A stretch of DNA of 10,095 nucleotides from Schleiferiaceae bacterium (GCA_022424815.1 JAKMGS010000064.1:1-10095); one strand, 5' to 3'. Counted from the first letter of the stretch, positions 1 through 7,271 are shown. Program-made: numbers and translations. The notes: generated by a model not told the origin, from the sequence alone.

Positions 1-127
1 GGTCGGTCAATAACGTATGATATCCCGCCAATAAACCCATGTCCACTTCTTTGATCACCAAAGTAGCCTGGGCTTTCGCAACCATGCTCCCGAAGAGAAC
101 GATCAAAACAACAAGTACTTTTTTCAT
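1..127 (-). CDS. Exported protein of unknown function, N-terminal 42 codons only
   Basis: Reading the minus strand from the ATG at 127 gives an open frame that runs off the left edge after 42 codons. The first residues are a classic Sec signal peptide: basic MKK, a hydrophobic core of V, L, I and F at about residues 4-13, and an AKA motif at 17-19 suggesting signal peptidase I cleavage before Q20. The mature part visible (about ATLVIKEVDMGLLAGYHTLL) matches no family I recognise. An AGGAG stretch lies about 13 nt before the ATG, rather far for a ribosome binding site. The gene follows ahcY on the same strand but is separated from it by a strong terminator, so it is probably a separate unit. 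The export prediction is sound; the function is unknown. Confidence 0.7.
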   Translation of the reverse strand, partial: MKKVLVVLIVLFGSMVAKAQATLVIKEVDMGLLAGYHTLLTD

Positions 128-185
128 GGGTATGTTATTACTCCTAAAAGGTCTAAAAAACTATGCCAACGGCAAAAAATAGGGG

Positions 186-221
186 GTAAAAAGAGCGAGC
201 CGCGTCTTCGACGCGGCTCGC
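186..221 (-). terminator. Rho-independent terminator of ahcY
   Basis: On the minus strand, 19 bases after the ahcY stop codon, an 11-bp perfect GC-rich stem (arms 195-205 and 211-221) closes a 5-base loop whose outer bases can also pair. It is followed by a T-rich tract at about 186-194. There is no matching T run on the plus-strand side, so it acts in the minus direction. It separates ahcY from the exported-protein gene. Confidence 0.9.
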
Positions 222-239
222 AATGAACATTTAAAAATT

Positions 240-1553
240 TTAGTAGCGGTAGTGCTCTGGCTTGAACGGTCCTTCCACCGTCACACCGATATAGTCCGCT
301 TGGTCTTTGCGAAGCGTCTCTAGCTCCACACCAATCTTCTCCAAGTGCAGACGAGCTACTTTCTCATCCAAGTGCTTAGGAAGCGTGTACACCTTGTGCT
401 CGTACTTGTCGCTATGCAACCACAACTCAATCTGAGCCAACGTTTGGTTCGTGAAGCTGTTTGACATTACAAACGACGGGTGACCGGTAGCACAACCTAG
501 ATTCACCAAACGGCCTTCTGCCAATACGATGATCTCGTTGCCTTCTACATTATATAGGTCCACCTGTGGCTTGATCACCACCTTGGTATCGCCGTACGCA
601 CCGTTCAACCATGCCATGTCAATTTCGTTATCGAAGTGGCCGATATTACAAACGATGGTCTTATCGTTCATCAACTTGAAGTGTTCTTCAGTGATGATGT
701 CTTTATTTCCTGTTGCAGTTACTACAATCTGAGCACGTGGAATAGCAGTTTCCATACGCTTCACCTCGAAGCCGTCCATGGCTGCTTGCAATGCACAAAT
801 AGGATCGATCTCAGTAACAATCACACGAGCACCTGCACCTCGCAATGATGCCGCAGTACCCTTACCTACATCACCGTAACCGGCAACAACAGCAACTTTA
901 CCAGCAATCATCACGTCAGTAGCACGACGGATCGCATCTACCGCAGATTCTTGACAACCGTATTTGTTATCGAACTTCGACTTCGTTACCGAATCATTTA
1001 CGTTGATCGCTGGAAGCACCAATGTACCGTTGATCTCACGCTCGTACAAACGGTGAACACCGGTAGTAGTCTCTTCAGACAATCCTTTAATGCCCTCTAC
1101 TAATTCTGGGTACTCGTCGAAGACCATATTAGTCAAATCACCACCATCGTCCAAGATCATGTTCAATGGCTGACGGTCTTCACCAAAGAATAGCGTCTGC
1201 TCGATACACCAGTTGAATTCCTCCTCAGTCATGCCCTTCCAAGCATATACTGGAATACCCGCTGCTGCGATGGCTGCTGCCGCGTGGTCTTGCGTAGAGA
1301 AGATGTTACAAGAAGACCAGGTCACATCCGCGCCTAGTTCAACCAAGGTCTCAATCAATACCGCCGTTTGGATGGTCATGTGCAAACAACCCGCGATGCG
1401 CGCACCGGCAAGTGGTTTGCTGGCACCGTACTCTTCACGTAGGGCCATAAGACCTGGCATCTCTGCCTCGGCTAATTTGATTTCTTGTCGGCCCCATTCG
1501 GCCAACGACATATCTTTAACTTTGTAAGGAATGTATTGCGTTACTTCGCTCAT
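240..1553 (-). CDS. ahcY: Adenosylhomocysteinase (S-adenosyl-L-homocysteine hydrolase)
   Basis: This cytosolic NAD-dependent enzyme reversibly splits S-adenosylhomocysteine into adenosine and homocysteine, removing the inhibitory product of SAM-dependent methylation. At 437 residues it is full length. The NAD-binding glycine motif GYGDVGKG lies at 225-232. By alignment with the human enzyme from memory, H58, D136, E161, K191 and D195 match catalytic H55, D131, E156, K186 and D190. The ETTTGVHRLY segment (161-170), NVNDSVTKSKFDN (184-196) and the conserved C-terminal tail KPEHYRY, whose K431 and Y435 reach the neighbouring subunit's NAD, are all present. It is transcribed alone from a near-consensus promoter with a short leader of about 17 nt, too short for a SAH or SAM riboswitch, and ends at a strong hairpin. 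It diverges from the PPTase gene. Identification is secure. Confidence 0.98.
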   Translation of the reverse strand: MSEVTQYIPYKVKDMSLAEWGRQEIKLAEAEMPGLMALREEYGASKPLAGARIAGCLHMTIQTAVLIETLVELGADVTWSSCNIFSTQDHAAAAIAAAGIPVYAWKGMTEEEFNWCIEQTLFFGEDRQPLNMILDDGGDLTNMVFDEYPELVEGIKGLSEETTTGVHRLYEREINGTLVLPAINVNDSVTKSKFDNKYGCQESAVDAIRRATDVMIAGKVAVVAGYGDVGKGTAASLRGAGARVIVTEIDPICALQAAMDGFEVKRMETAIPRAQIVVTATGNKDIITEEHFKLMNDKTIVCNIGHFDNEIDMAWLNGAYGDTKVVIKPQVDLYNVEGNEIIVLAEGRLVNLGCATGHPSFVMSNSFTNQTLAQIELWLHSDKYEHKVYTLPKHLDEKVARLHLEKIGVELETLRKDQADYIGVTVEGPFKPEHYRY

Positions 1554-1576
1554 TGTTTCTTGTCAATTAAGTCCGG

Positions 1577-1605
1577 CAAAGGTACATAACAACAGCGGAG
1601 CGCAA
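1577..1605 (-). promoter_or_regulatory. Bacteroidota-type promoter of ahcY
   Basis: On the minus strand a TTG at 1603-1605 (-33 element) is followed after 18 nt by TACCTTTG at 1577-1584, an exact match to the TAnnTTTG -7 consensus of Bacteroidota. The spacing is within the accepted range. Transcription would begin near 1570, giving a leader of about 17 nt before the ahcY ATG at 1553. The site lies in the 67-bp divergent gap, so it may also affect the plus-strand gene. Confidence 0.75.
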
Positions 1606-1620
1606 AAGTTTGTGATAAAG

Positions 1621-2805
1621 ATGAGTACTACGATAAGCTTTTCGGAATTGAATGAGGAGGTCCAAGTCCGTTGGCACCCCACTCCCCCCCATGGGCGATG
1701 CTCGGATTTATGGTGTGCGGAAGACCAAGAAAAGTGGCAAGAACTTCGCGCTGAGGCCAAACGCAACGAAATGGCCGCCAGTCGCAGTGCACTCCAAGCT
1801 ATTTTGGGGCAAGACCTGCAGCAGATGCGTTTTGTGGGAGGCAAGCCGGAGCACCCCAAGGGGCCCATCTCTTTATCACATTGCAAAACAGGGGCTGTCG
1901 CAGCCCACTCTCCTTCTTTAGCCATTGGTGTAGACGTAGAGATTGAGCGATCGCAGCTCACGAAAATTGCTTCCAAATTTGTCCGTTCGGACGAGCAGCG
2001 ATTCTTGGAAGACCTTGGTAAGCAAGACGCCTTACAGCTCATCTGGGGGATTAAAGAAAGTTTGTTCAAGCTCTATGGTGAGGGCGGCGTAGACTTCCGA
2101 GAACACCTTCACATCACCACGCTTGAAAGAACTTCGGACGACAATGGATGGATAGGGATGGCGTGGATTTATCCTACCCATGATCGTAAGGTGGCCAAGG
2201 CATGTTTGGTTCAAGGCCGCTTTCATGAGGGCACCTACATCTGCCTTGCCACGCACCGCAGGCCGATGGCACCGATCAAGACAGCGCGATTCACACTTCG
2301 TGAATGGAACCTCAGCGATGCTGCTTGGTTGTATAAGCTCAATCAGGATCCAGAAGTGGTTTATTTTACTGGAGATGCTGGATTTGATTCCATAGAGGCG
2401 GCCCACGGGTTAATCGCTACATACCTCAACTACCAACGCGACGGTTATGGCCGTTGGATGGTAGAGGATACACATTCCGGAGAGGCACTCGGATGGTGCG
2501 GTCTGAAGAAGAATGCTTGGGGTATAGATCTTGGTTACCGATTCTTTAGGAAATTTTGGGGCCAGGGTGTGGCCACGGAATGTGCTGAGGCAACCGTGAA
2601 CTGGGCGCGAGAAATGGGATTGCCCCGATTAATTGGACGGACCTTGACCGGAAATCCTGCCAGTGCTCGAGTTTTGGAAAAATTGGACTTTGAACGCTAC
2701 AGTGAACAACCCATTGAGGACTTTGCCACAGGCCAAAAGATGAACGCCGAAGACTTGAAGCGTTGGCAAGGGCAGCAAATGGTCATAATGAAACTGGATT
2801 TATGA
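1621..2805 (+). CDS. 4'-phosphopantetheinyl transferase fused to a GNAT N-acetyltransferase
   Basis: This 394-residue protein joins two enzymes. Residues 1 to about 212 form a PPTase, which moves phosphopantetheine from CoA to a serine of a carrier protein (for example ACP). It shows SLSH at 84-87, the Mg-binding GVDVE with D105 and E107, and WGIKESLFK at 142-150 with the WxxKE signature. Residues about 216-394 form a RimJ/RimL-type GNAT domain: TARFTLREW at the start, GYRFFRKFWGQGVATE at 305-320 (acetyl-CoA loop around 314-319) and NPASARVLEKLDF at 345-357. The first half fits a complete 200-220 residue PPTase, so this is a fusion of two whole domains. I chose ATG 1621 because upstream in-frame codons run back into ahcY and encode nothing PPTase-like. 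No consensus promoter was found for it. The next gene overlaps its stop. The target of the GNAT half is unknown. Confidence 0.9.
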   Translation: MSTTISFSELNEEVQVRWHPTPPHGRCSDLWCAEDQEKWQELRAEAKRNEMAASRSALQAILGQDLQQMRFVGGKPEHPKGPISLSHCKTGAVAAHSPSLAIGVDVEIERSQLTKIASKFVRSDEQRFLEDLGKQDALQLIWGIKESLFKLYGEGGVDFREHLHITTLERTSDDNGWIGMAWIYPTHDRKVAKACLVQGRFHEGTYICLATHRRPMAPIKTARFTLREWNLSDAAWLYKLNQDPEVVYFTGDAGFDSIEAAHGLIATYLNYQRDGYGRWMVEDTHSGEALGWCGLKKNAWGIDLGYRFFRKFWGQGVATECAEATVNWAREMGLPRLIGRTLTGNPASARVLEKLDFERYSEQPIEDFATGQKMNAEDLKRWQGQQMVIMKLDL

Positions 2806-3326
2806 TGCTGCATTTGATTTTCACTGGGGTCGAAAGCACCTTTAAAAGCGCATTAGCGAAAGCCATTGGTGAGGCACTATCCCGTGAGGTTTGTGGGGAG
2901 TTTGCGCGGGAATATTTAGATAAATTGGACCCTAAGCCTTCTATGCATCCATTTCCTAAGAAGCATTTTGAGGCCATAGCACAGGGCCAATTACTTGCTC
3001 AAGAAAAGCATGGTTATTACCAGGAGGGGCAACAGATATTCGATACCGACGGCCTAACACTTGCTATTTGGGGGGGCGATAAATTTGGCGTTGAAGATGC
3101 CCATTGGTTGGCTCCTGGAGGACCTTCTTTTTATCTACTGTGCGCCCCGACCAATACCTATACCGACGACGAATACCGCACAGATGGCCACCGTCGCGAC
3201 GAGCTGCATCAAAAATTCGTGGATGTATTGGAGGAATTGGGCAGGCCTTACCTCATTTTACGAGAGCCTGTTTTCGAAGATAGATTAAATGAGGCCCTAC
3301 GCATTATCAAAGGACTGGGGGTTTAA
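2802..3326 (+). CDS. NadR-like P-loop ATPase/kinase (AAA_28 type) with altered Walker A
   Basis: This is a 174-residue soluble P-loop protein resembling the ribosylnicotinamide-kinase part of NadR and the small stand-alone ATPases of that family. The Walker A region is GVESTFKS at 9-16, where relatives carry GPESTGKS or GPESSGKT; the glycine before the lysine is F14. A Walker B-like IFDTD lies at 79-83, followed by LTLAIWGGDKFG, which fits the DTD-x-x-W pattern of the family. YLLCAPTNTYTDDEYRTDGHRRD (111-133) resembles the nucleotide-binding and lid region. The start is ATG 2802, which sits in ATGA with the upstream stop (4-bp overlap), implying translational coupling to the PPTase-GNAT gene. 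An in-frame ATG at 2763 would overlap that gene by 43 bp and add unconserved residues. The stop overlaps that of dnaG. The substrate is unknown: nicotinamide riboside is possible but not shown. Confidence 0.75.
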   Translation: MMLHLIFTGVESTFKSALAKAIGEALSREVCGEFAREYLDKLDPKPSMHPFPKKHFEAIAQGQLLAQEKHGYYQEGQQIFDTDGLTLAIWGGDKFGVEDAHWLAPGGPSFYLLCAPTNTYTDDEYRTDGHRRDELHQKFVDVLEELGRPYLILREPVFEDRLNEALRIIKGLGV

Positions 3327-5242
3327 ACAATCCTATTCAATTCTTCATTGATCTGCTGGCGCGCTTTATTCCATTTGTCAAAGGCAGTCATGTAGTAGTC
3401 AATGTCGACGTTTTCTTCATTGAATTGAGCCTTAAGCTCATTCAACTTGCGCTCCACCCAAATCGATTTAAATCGGAGTACCGTTTCCTGCACCAGATCC
3501 TTAATCGTATTGCGCTCAATGGGTAAGTGAATATCCTTGCGTTTCCAATCACTCAATGCGTAAGGTTCGGTCAAAGCCGCCGTAGCTACTTTTACCACCT
3601 CCGGATCTTCCTGCATGATCCACCAAGCACTATCCGGTACATGGCCTGCCTCAAGTTCTGCTTTCACCAAATCATACATTTTTTGGAAGACAGGAGTTGC
3701 AAATGGAATACTGTCCTTCTCAATATTTTCTACAGCCCATTCAGTAATGCTGATGGGTACAACTTCTTCAGGATCAAGGTCTTCTTCCAACATATCTTCT
3801 ACCCCGCGAGCAACTATAAGGTGAATGACTTTTTCCTCTTGGTGGTGACCAAAAGGAGTAGCCAACTTTTCCGTCGCAGGCATGGCCTCCATCGGCGGAG
3901 CTTCAGCTTGTTTACGTCTCGCTTGACGGTTTTGTGCATCAAGTAATCGTGCCAATTCTTCATGAAGGGCACGCGGGTCAATATCTAAGATCTTCGCGGC
4001 TTCCTTGATAAAAACTTCCTGACCAATAGCATCCGGTACTTTTGAAATACTACCTACCACATCGCGAACCATCTCTGCACGCTTCAACGGGTCATTGCCC
4101 ACCTCTTCCAGCAATACACTGGTCTTGTACGAGATGAAATCCTTACGCTGCTCGGCTAAGAATTTTTCCAAATCCTCGGTGCTATGCTTTTGGGCGAAAC
4201 TATCCGGATCCTCTCCTTCAGGGAAAGGCACCACACGAACGTTGATTCCAGCCTCGAGCATCATATCTAAACCACGGAAACTCGCACGAATCCCAGCCGC
4301 ATCCCCATCGTACAACAAGGTAATGTTCGACGAATAGCGCTTGAGCATGATGATCTGCCCCTCCGTCAATGAGGTTCCAGAACTAGATACCACATTATGT
4401 ACCCCATTTTGATGAAAGCTCAACACATCTGTGTACCCCTCCACCAAGAATGCTTCGTCTTTCTTGACGATTTCTTGCTTGGCCTGGTACAATCCGTACA
4501 GTACCTTACTCTTATGGTAGATGGGGTTCTCGGGAGAGTTCAGGTATTTTGCCGCCTTAACATTATTCTTAAGAATACGACCGCCAAATCCTAAGACACG
4601 CCCAGAAATACTGTGAATAGGAAACATCACACGTCCACGGAATCTATCGTACCATCCGCGGTCCCCATTCATAGAAATGCCACTATCCTCAAGCGCCTTC
4701 TCGTTGTATTTAGATTCTAGCGCATATTGTGCAAATGCATCTGATTTCTCTGGACTATACCCTAGTTGAAACTTAAAAATGGTCTCATCCGTAAAGCCGC
4801 GCTCCTTAAAATAGCTTAAGCCAACCGCAAGGCCTTCATCGGTCTGATGAAGCTGCTCTTGAAACCACTTGTTCGCAACATCTGAAATAAGATACACCGC
4901 TTCACGATGATTGCCCGCTTCAATTTCCTCGGCCGTTTGAGGGCGCTCTTCGGGCACTTCAATATTATATTTATTGGCCAACCAGCGAAGCGCCTCAGGA
5001 TAGGTCATTTGTTCCAATTCCATGAGGAATGTAACCACCGAACCACCTTTACCCGAGCTAAAATCTTTGAAAATCTGTTTGGCAGGGCTAACCATAAAAC
5101 TCGGGGTCTTCTCGTTATTAAACGGACTCAAACCCTTGAGGTTACTCCCAGACTTCTTCAACTGAACGAACTCTCCAATCACCTCCTCAATACGAGCGGT
5201 CGAAAAGATTTGTTCAATAGTTTCTTGTGGGATTCTGGCCAT
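3323..5242 (-). CDS. dnaG: DNA primase
   Basis: DnaG makes the RNA primers for lagging-strand replication, acting with the DnaB helicase. The 639-residue product has the usual order: zinc-finger-like N-terminal domain (about 1-100), RNA polymerase domain with the TOPRIM fold (about 120-370), and a C-terminal helicase-interaction region with a charged helical tail. TOPRIM acidic motifs EGYTD (268-272) and DGDAAG (312-317) are intact, as is EDPDS (344-348). The zinc finger keeps the surrounding sequence (EKTPSF, VSPAKQIF, GKGG), but all four expected metal ligands are replaced: S39, N42, D60 and S63 stand where C, H, C and C are usual. I recall this as common in flavobacterial DnaG. I chose the ATG at 5242 because MARIPQETIE is the typical DnaG start; an ATG at 5296 would lie across a terminator hairpin. 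The 3' end overlaps the converging ATPase gene by four bases. Confidence 0.97.
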   Translation of the reverse strand: MARIPQETIEQIFSTARIEEVIGEFVQLKKSGSNLKGLSPFNNEKTPSFMVSPAKQIFKDFSSGKGGSVVTFLMELEQMTYPEALRWLANKYNIEVPEERPQTAEEIEAGNHREAVYLISDVANKWFQEQLHQTDEGLAVGLSYFKERGFTDETIFKFQLGYSPEKSDAFAQYALESKYNEKALEDSGISMNGDRGWYDRFRGRVMFPIHSISGRVLGFGGRILKNNVKAAKYLNSPENPIYHKSKVLYGLYQAKQEIVKKDEAFLVEGYTDVLSFHQNGVHNVVSSSGTSLTEGQIIMLKRYSSNITLLYDGDAAGIRASFRGLDMMLEAGINVRVVPFPEGEDPDSFAQKHSTEDLEKFLAEQRKDFISYKTSVLLEEVGNDPLKRAEMVRDVVGSISKVPDAIGQEVFIKEAAKILDIDPRALHEELARLLDAQNRQARRKQAEAPPMEAMPATEKLATPFGHHQEEKVIHLIVARGVEDMLEEDLDPEEVVPISITEWAVENIEKDSIPFATPVFQKMYDLVKAELEAGHVPDSAWWIMQEDPEVVKVATAALTEPYALSDWKRKDIHLPIERNTIKDLVQETVLRFKSIWVERKLNELKAQFNEENVDIDYYMTAFDKWNKARQQINEELNRIV

Positions 5243-5268
5243 AGTATTGCAAGATACATTCTCTGCAC

Positions 5269-5293
5269 AAAAAAGCCACCCTTTTGGGGTGGC
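5269..5293 (-). terminator. Rho-independent terminator between the mscS remnant and dnaG
   Basis: On the minus strand a 7-bp perfect stem (arms 5287-5293 and 5275-5281) with a 5-base loop is followed by six T at 5269-5274. It lies about 25 bases after the stop of the decayed mscS frame and 27 bases before the dnaG ATG. It would end transcripts from the polyprenyl synthetase operon. Between it and dnaG I see only a weak promoter-like TATCTTG. Confidence 0.85.
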
Positions 5294-5317
5294 CAAGCAA
5301 GCTGATTAAAAGGTTAC

Positions 5318-5557
5318 TTATTTCTGTAAATGTACATTTAATTGTGGGAAAGGAATACTGATGCCTCGATCAGTAAAGATCTTATAAACGTCGGTATTCA
5401 TATCATAATATACCGGCCAGAAGTCTTCAATATTCACCCAAGCGCGCACAATTATGTTCACGCTAGAATCTGCCTTACCTCAACTGAATCTCATCCACAA
5501 TGAGAACCCATATCCATTCTAGTCCTAGCCTGTAATGCTAGGTACAATGGCATCCAT
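5318..5557 (-). pseudogene. Decayed mechanosensitive channel gene (MscS family remnant)
   Basis: An intact C-terminal frame of 53 codons (5318-5479) encodes an unmistakable end of a small MscS channel: ADSSVNIIVRAWV, then DFWPVYYDM, then GISIPFPQLNVHL before the stop. E. coli MscS ends with similar DSSINLVVR and GISFPYPQMDV segments. Going upstream, this frame meets TGA at 5480-5482. In another frame, codons at 5478-5498 read VDEIQLR, resembling the VxEIQL motif of the MscS beta domain, and stop at 5475-5477. In normal channels these two segments are roughly 80 residues apart, so an internal deletion has joined them. Upstream there is an ATG at 5557, two bases after the polyprenyl synthetase stop, that opens a frame in the same register as the tail but stops after ten codons (TAG). 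The membrane helices are absent. The gene once followed the synthetase and is now non-functional. Confidence 0.8.
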
Positions 5558-5559
5558 CG

Positions 5560-6537
5560 TTATTTCTTTCTTTGAGCGGTGTAGTCTATAACGAGTGCTA
5601 AAGCATCACGCTCTTCGGTTTGAGGAAAGTTAAAGAGAATCTCTTTGGCTTGATCAATATGCCACATCATTTTAGTCCGCGCATATTCGAGTCCTCCTGA
5701 TTGTCTCACAAAATCCACTACTTCTTTAACTTTCTTCGGCCTATCGTGATGTTTTTTAATCGTACGAATAATGTATCGGCGCGTTTTATCATCAGCCTCT
5801 TGTAAGGCATGTATCAGTGGTAAGGTCATTTTTTGTTCCTTGATATCGATACCTGCAGGCTTTCCTGTTAGGTTTACGCGCTCAAAATCGAACAAATCGT
5901 CCTTAATCTGAAAAGCGAGACCTAGATGTCTGCCAAGCATTCGGAATTTATCTATATCACCTTCATTACCTCCTGCACTTGCGGCTCCAACTACACAGCA
6001 GGTTTCAAGGAGGGATGCGGTTTTTTGTTGAATGATTTCGAAATATACTTCCTCAGTGATATCGAGTTTCCGTGCCTTTTCAATTTGTAAGAGTTCTCCT
6101 TCACTCATTGCTTTCACAGCACCGCTTACATGTTCAAGTAAAGTATATTCTTTCGTCTCGACAGCCAACAACAAGACTTTTGAAAGCAAATAATCACCAA
6201 TGAGTACTGCAATTTTATTTTTCCAGAGCGCGTTTATCGAGAAGAAGCCTCTTCTTTGATCTGCATCATCCACAACGTCATCATGGACGAGTGTGGCGGT
6301 GTGCATTATCTCTACCAATGAAGCACCAACATACGTAGCGTCTGTCACTGATCCCTGAATTTTTGCACTCAAGAATACAAGAATTGGCCGAAGTTGCTTG
6401 CCTTTTCGCTTAACCATGTAATTCATCACACGGTCCACCAAAGGAACCCTGGAGCTTAGATAAGATCGGAATCGATCATCGAAAATCGACATCTCCTGCT
6501 TAATTGGCCTCTTAATTGTATCCAGAGCTCCCATCAT
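5560..6537 (-). CDS. Long-chain polyprenyl diphosphate synthase
   Basis: This trans-prenyltransferase adds isopentenyl diphosphate units to an allylic primer to build a long polyprenyl chain, most likely the side chain of menaquinone. The 325-residue product is normal in length. It has GKQLRP at 46-51, the first aspartate-rich motif HDDVVDD with DDxxD at 86-90, GDYLLSK at 114-120, and the second motif FQIKDDLFDF with D213, D214 and D217. The residue five positions before the first motif is A81; a small residue there is typical of long-chain enzymes, since bulky ones stop growth early. The exact chain length cannot be read from sequence, so I give no ispB/hepT symbol. I chose ATG 6537, which overlaps the upstream TGA as ATGA, with AAAGG nearby; a TTG at 6543 is less likely. 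It is co-transcribed with the TerB/J-domain gene. Confidence 0.95.
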   Translation of the reverse strand: MMGALDTIKRPIKQEMSIFDDRFRSYLSSRVPLVDRVMNYMVKRKGKQLRPILVFLSAKIQGSVTDATYVGASLVEIMHTATLVHDDVVDDADQRRGFFSINALWKNKIAVLIGDYLLSKVLLLAVETKEYTLLEHVSGAVKAMSEGELLQIEKARKLDITEEVYFEIIQQKTASLLETCCVVGAASAGGNEGDIDKFRMLGRHLGLAFQIKDDLFDFERVNLTGKPAGIDIKEQKMTLPLIHALQEADDKTRRYIIRTIKKHHDRPKKVKEVVDFVRQSGGLEYARTKMMWHIDQAKEILFNFPQTEERDALALVIDYTAQRKK

Positions 6538-7271
6538 TTCCAACCTTTCTGTTTACAAATGTGCTCATAAGCCTTTTGAACATTCAAGAAGCTTTCCTTC
6601 GCAGCAGCTTGCGCCTCAGCGCCAGCATCAACCAAACGATCAGGATGGAACTTCATTGCCATTTTACGATAAGCTTTTTTAATCTCGGATTCAGACGCGG
6701 TATTCGGAACCTCTAAAACCTTAAACGCCCAATTGACGTCTTGGTTTATATGAAACATGGCCTCAATAGAGGCAAAATCATAGGAATTAACACGAAGATG
6801 GCGAGCAATACGTTTGATTTCAGCTAATTCTTGATCGTGTAAATGGCCATCCGCCAGACCGAGTTTAAATAAAAAATGTATGAGTTGGAGACGGGTGGCG
6901 TGAGTGGTAAAGCTATTAATCTGAGCACAAACCTTAGTCAATGGAATAGGCTGATCAACAATAGATTTAAAGACTTTAAAGCTTTCATTTGCGCGGTCCT
7001 TCCCGAACATCCCAACGAACTGTTGACGCACAAAATCTAGTTCGCTTTGTTGAACCTTGCCGTCGGCCTTTATGACTCTTGCAGCAAGAACTAATAAAGA
7101 AATATGAAAGTCACTAGGCGAACTGGTTTGGCGTGATTGAACTTGGGAAACATTCTCAACGTTCACTAGACTGTGTACCATATTCCCAAATGCAACTCCT
7201 AAGAGAGCTCCAATAGGTCCACCTAAGCTCCAGCCTAGACCTCCTCCAAAAATTTGAAATAGGCGTTTCAT
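6534..7271 (-). CDS. TerB/J-domain membrane co-chaperone, DjlA-like
   Basis: The 245-residue protein has a DjlA-like layout. A glycine-rich hydrophobic stretch at about 9-29 (GGGLGWSLGGPIGALLGVAFG core) is a probable membrane anchor or glycine-zipper. Residues about 55-170 form a TerB-like helical domain with two acidic ADG motifs, KADGKV at 68-73 and LADGHLHDQE at 139-148. Residues about 180-240 form a J domain, WAFKVLEV to KAYEHI, with the HPD tripeptide at 209-211 that stimulates the ATPase of DnaK. The likely role is to recruit DnaK to the membrane; the client is unknown. Its stop overlaps the start of the polyprenyl synthetase gene (ATGA), so the two are coupled. A promoter-like -7 box lies directly before the ATG inside an 8-bp inverted repeat. 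Confidence 0.9.
   Translation of the reverse strand: MKRLFQIFGGGLGWSLGGPIGALLGVAFGNMVHSLVNVENVSQVQSRQTSSPSDFHISLLVLAARVIKADGKVQQSELDFVRQQFVGMFGKDRANESFKVFKSIVDQPIPLTKVCAQINSFTTHATRLQLIHFLFKLGLADGHLHDQELAEIKRIARHLRVNSYDFASIEAMFHINQDVNWAFKVLEVPNTASESEIKKAYRKMAMKFHPDRLVDAGAEAQAAAKESFLNVQKAYEHICKQKGWK

Noticed and set aside
1517..1524. TAACTTTG on the plus strand, a perfect -7 box that could serve the PPTase gene
   Set aside because: It lies within ahcY coding sequence, about 100 bases upstream of the PPTase start, and the nearest TTG is 29 nt away, too far for a -33 element. It is probably a chance match.
1531..1620. An upstream in-frame ATG at 1531 that would extend the PPTase-GNAT protein by 30 residues
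   Set aside because: It lies inside the start of ahcY and covers the ahcY promoter; the added residues show no PPTase similarity. ATG 1621 fits the domain.
1554..1620. Possible SAM or SAH riboswitch in the ahcY leader
   Set aside because: The predicted leader is about 17 nt and the whole divergent gap only 67 bp, too short for a known riboswitch.
3527..3946. A 139-codon open frame on the plus strand opposite dnaG
   Set aside because: It is antisense to conserved dnaG coding sequence, has no recognisable domain, and its composition is that of a shadow frame. The same applies to open frames opposite nrdA (8841-9317), opposite ahcY (529-848, 1213-1527) and opposite the PPTase gene (1563-2069).
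5243..5296. An ATG at 5296 that would extend DnaG by 18 residues
   Set aside because: The extension is encoded by the terminator hairpin, and DnaG proteins typically start at the MARIPQETIE position.
5524..5542. A small inverted repeat, CCTAGC/GCTAGG with a 7-base loop, possibly a terminator after the polyprenyl synthetase
   Set aside because: The stem is only 6 bp and no T run follows on either strand; it lies within the decayed mscS.
6538..6543. A TTG start at 6543 for the polyprenyl synthetase
   Set aside because: ATG 6537 makes a standard ATGA overlap with the upstream stop and has a better placed purine-rich site.
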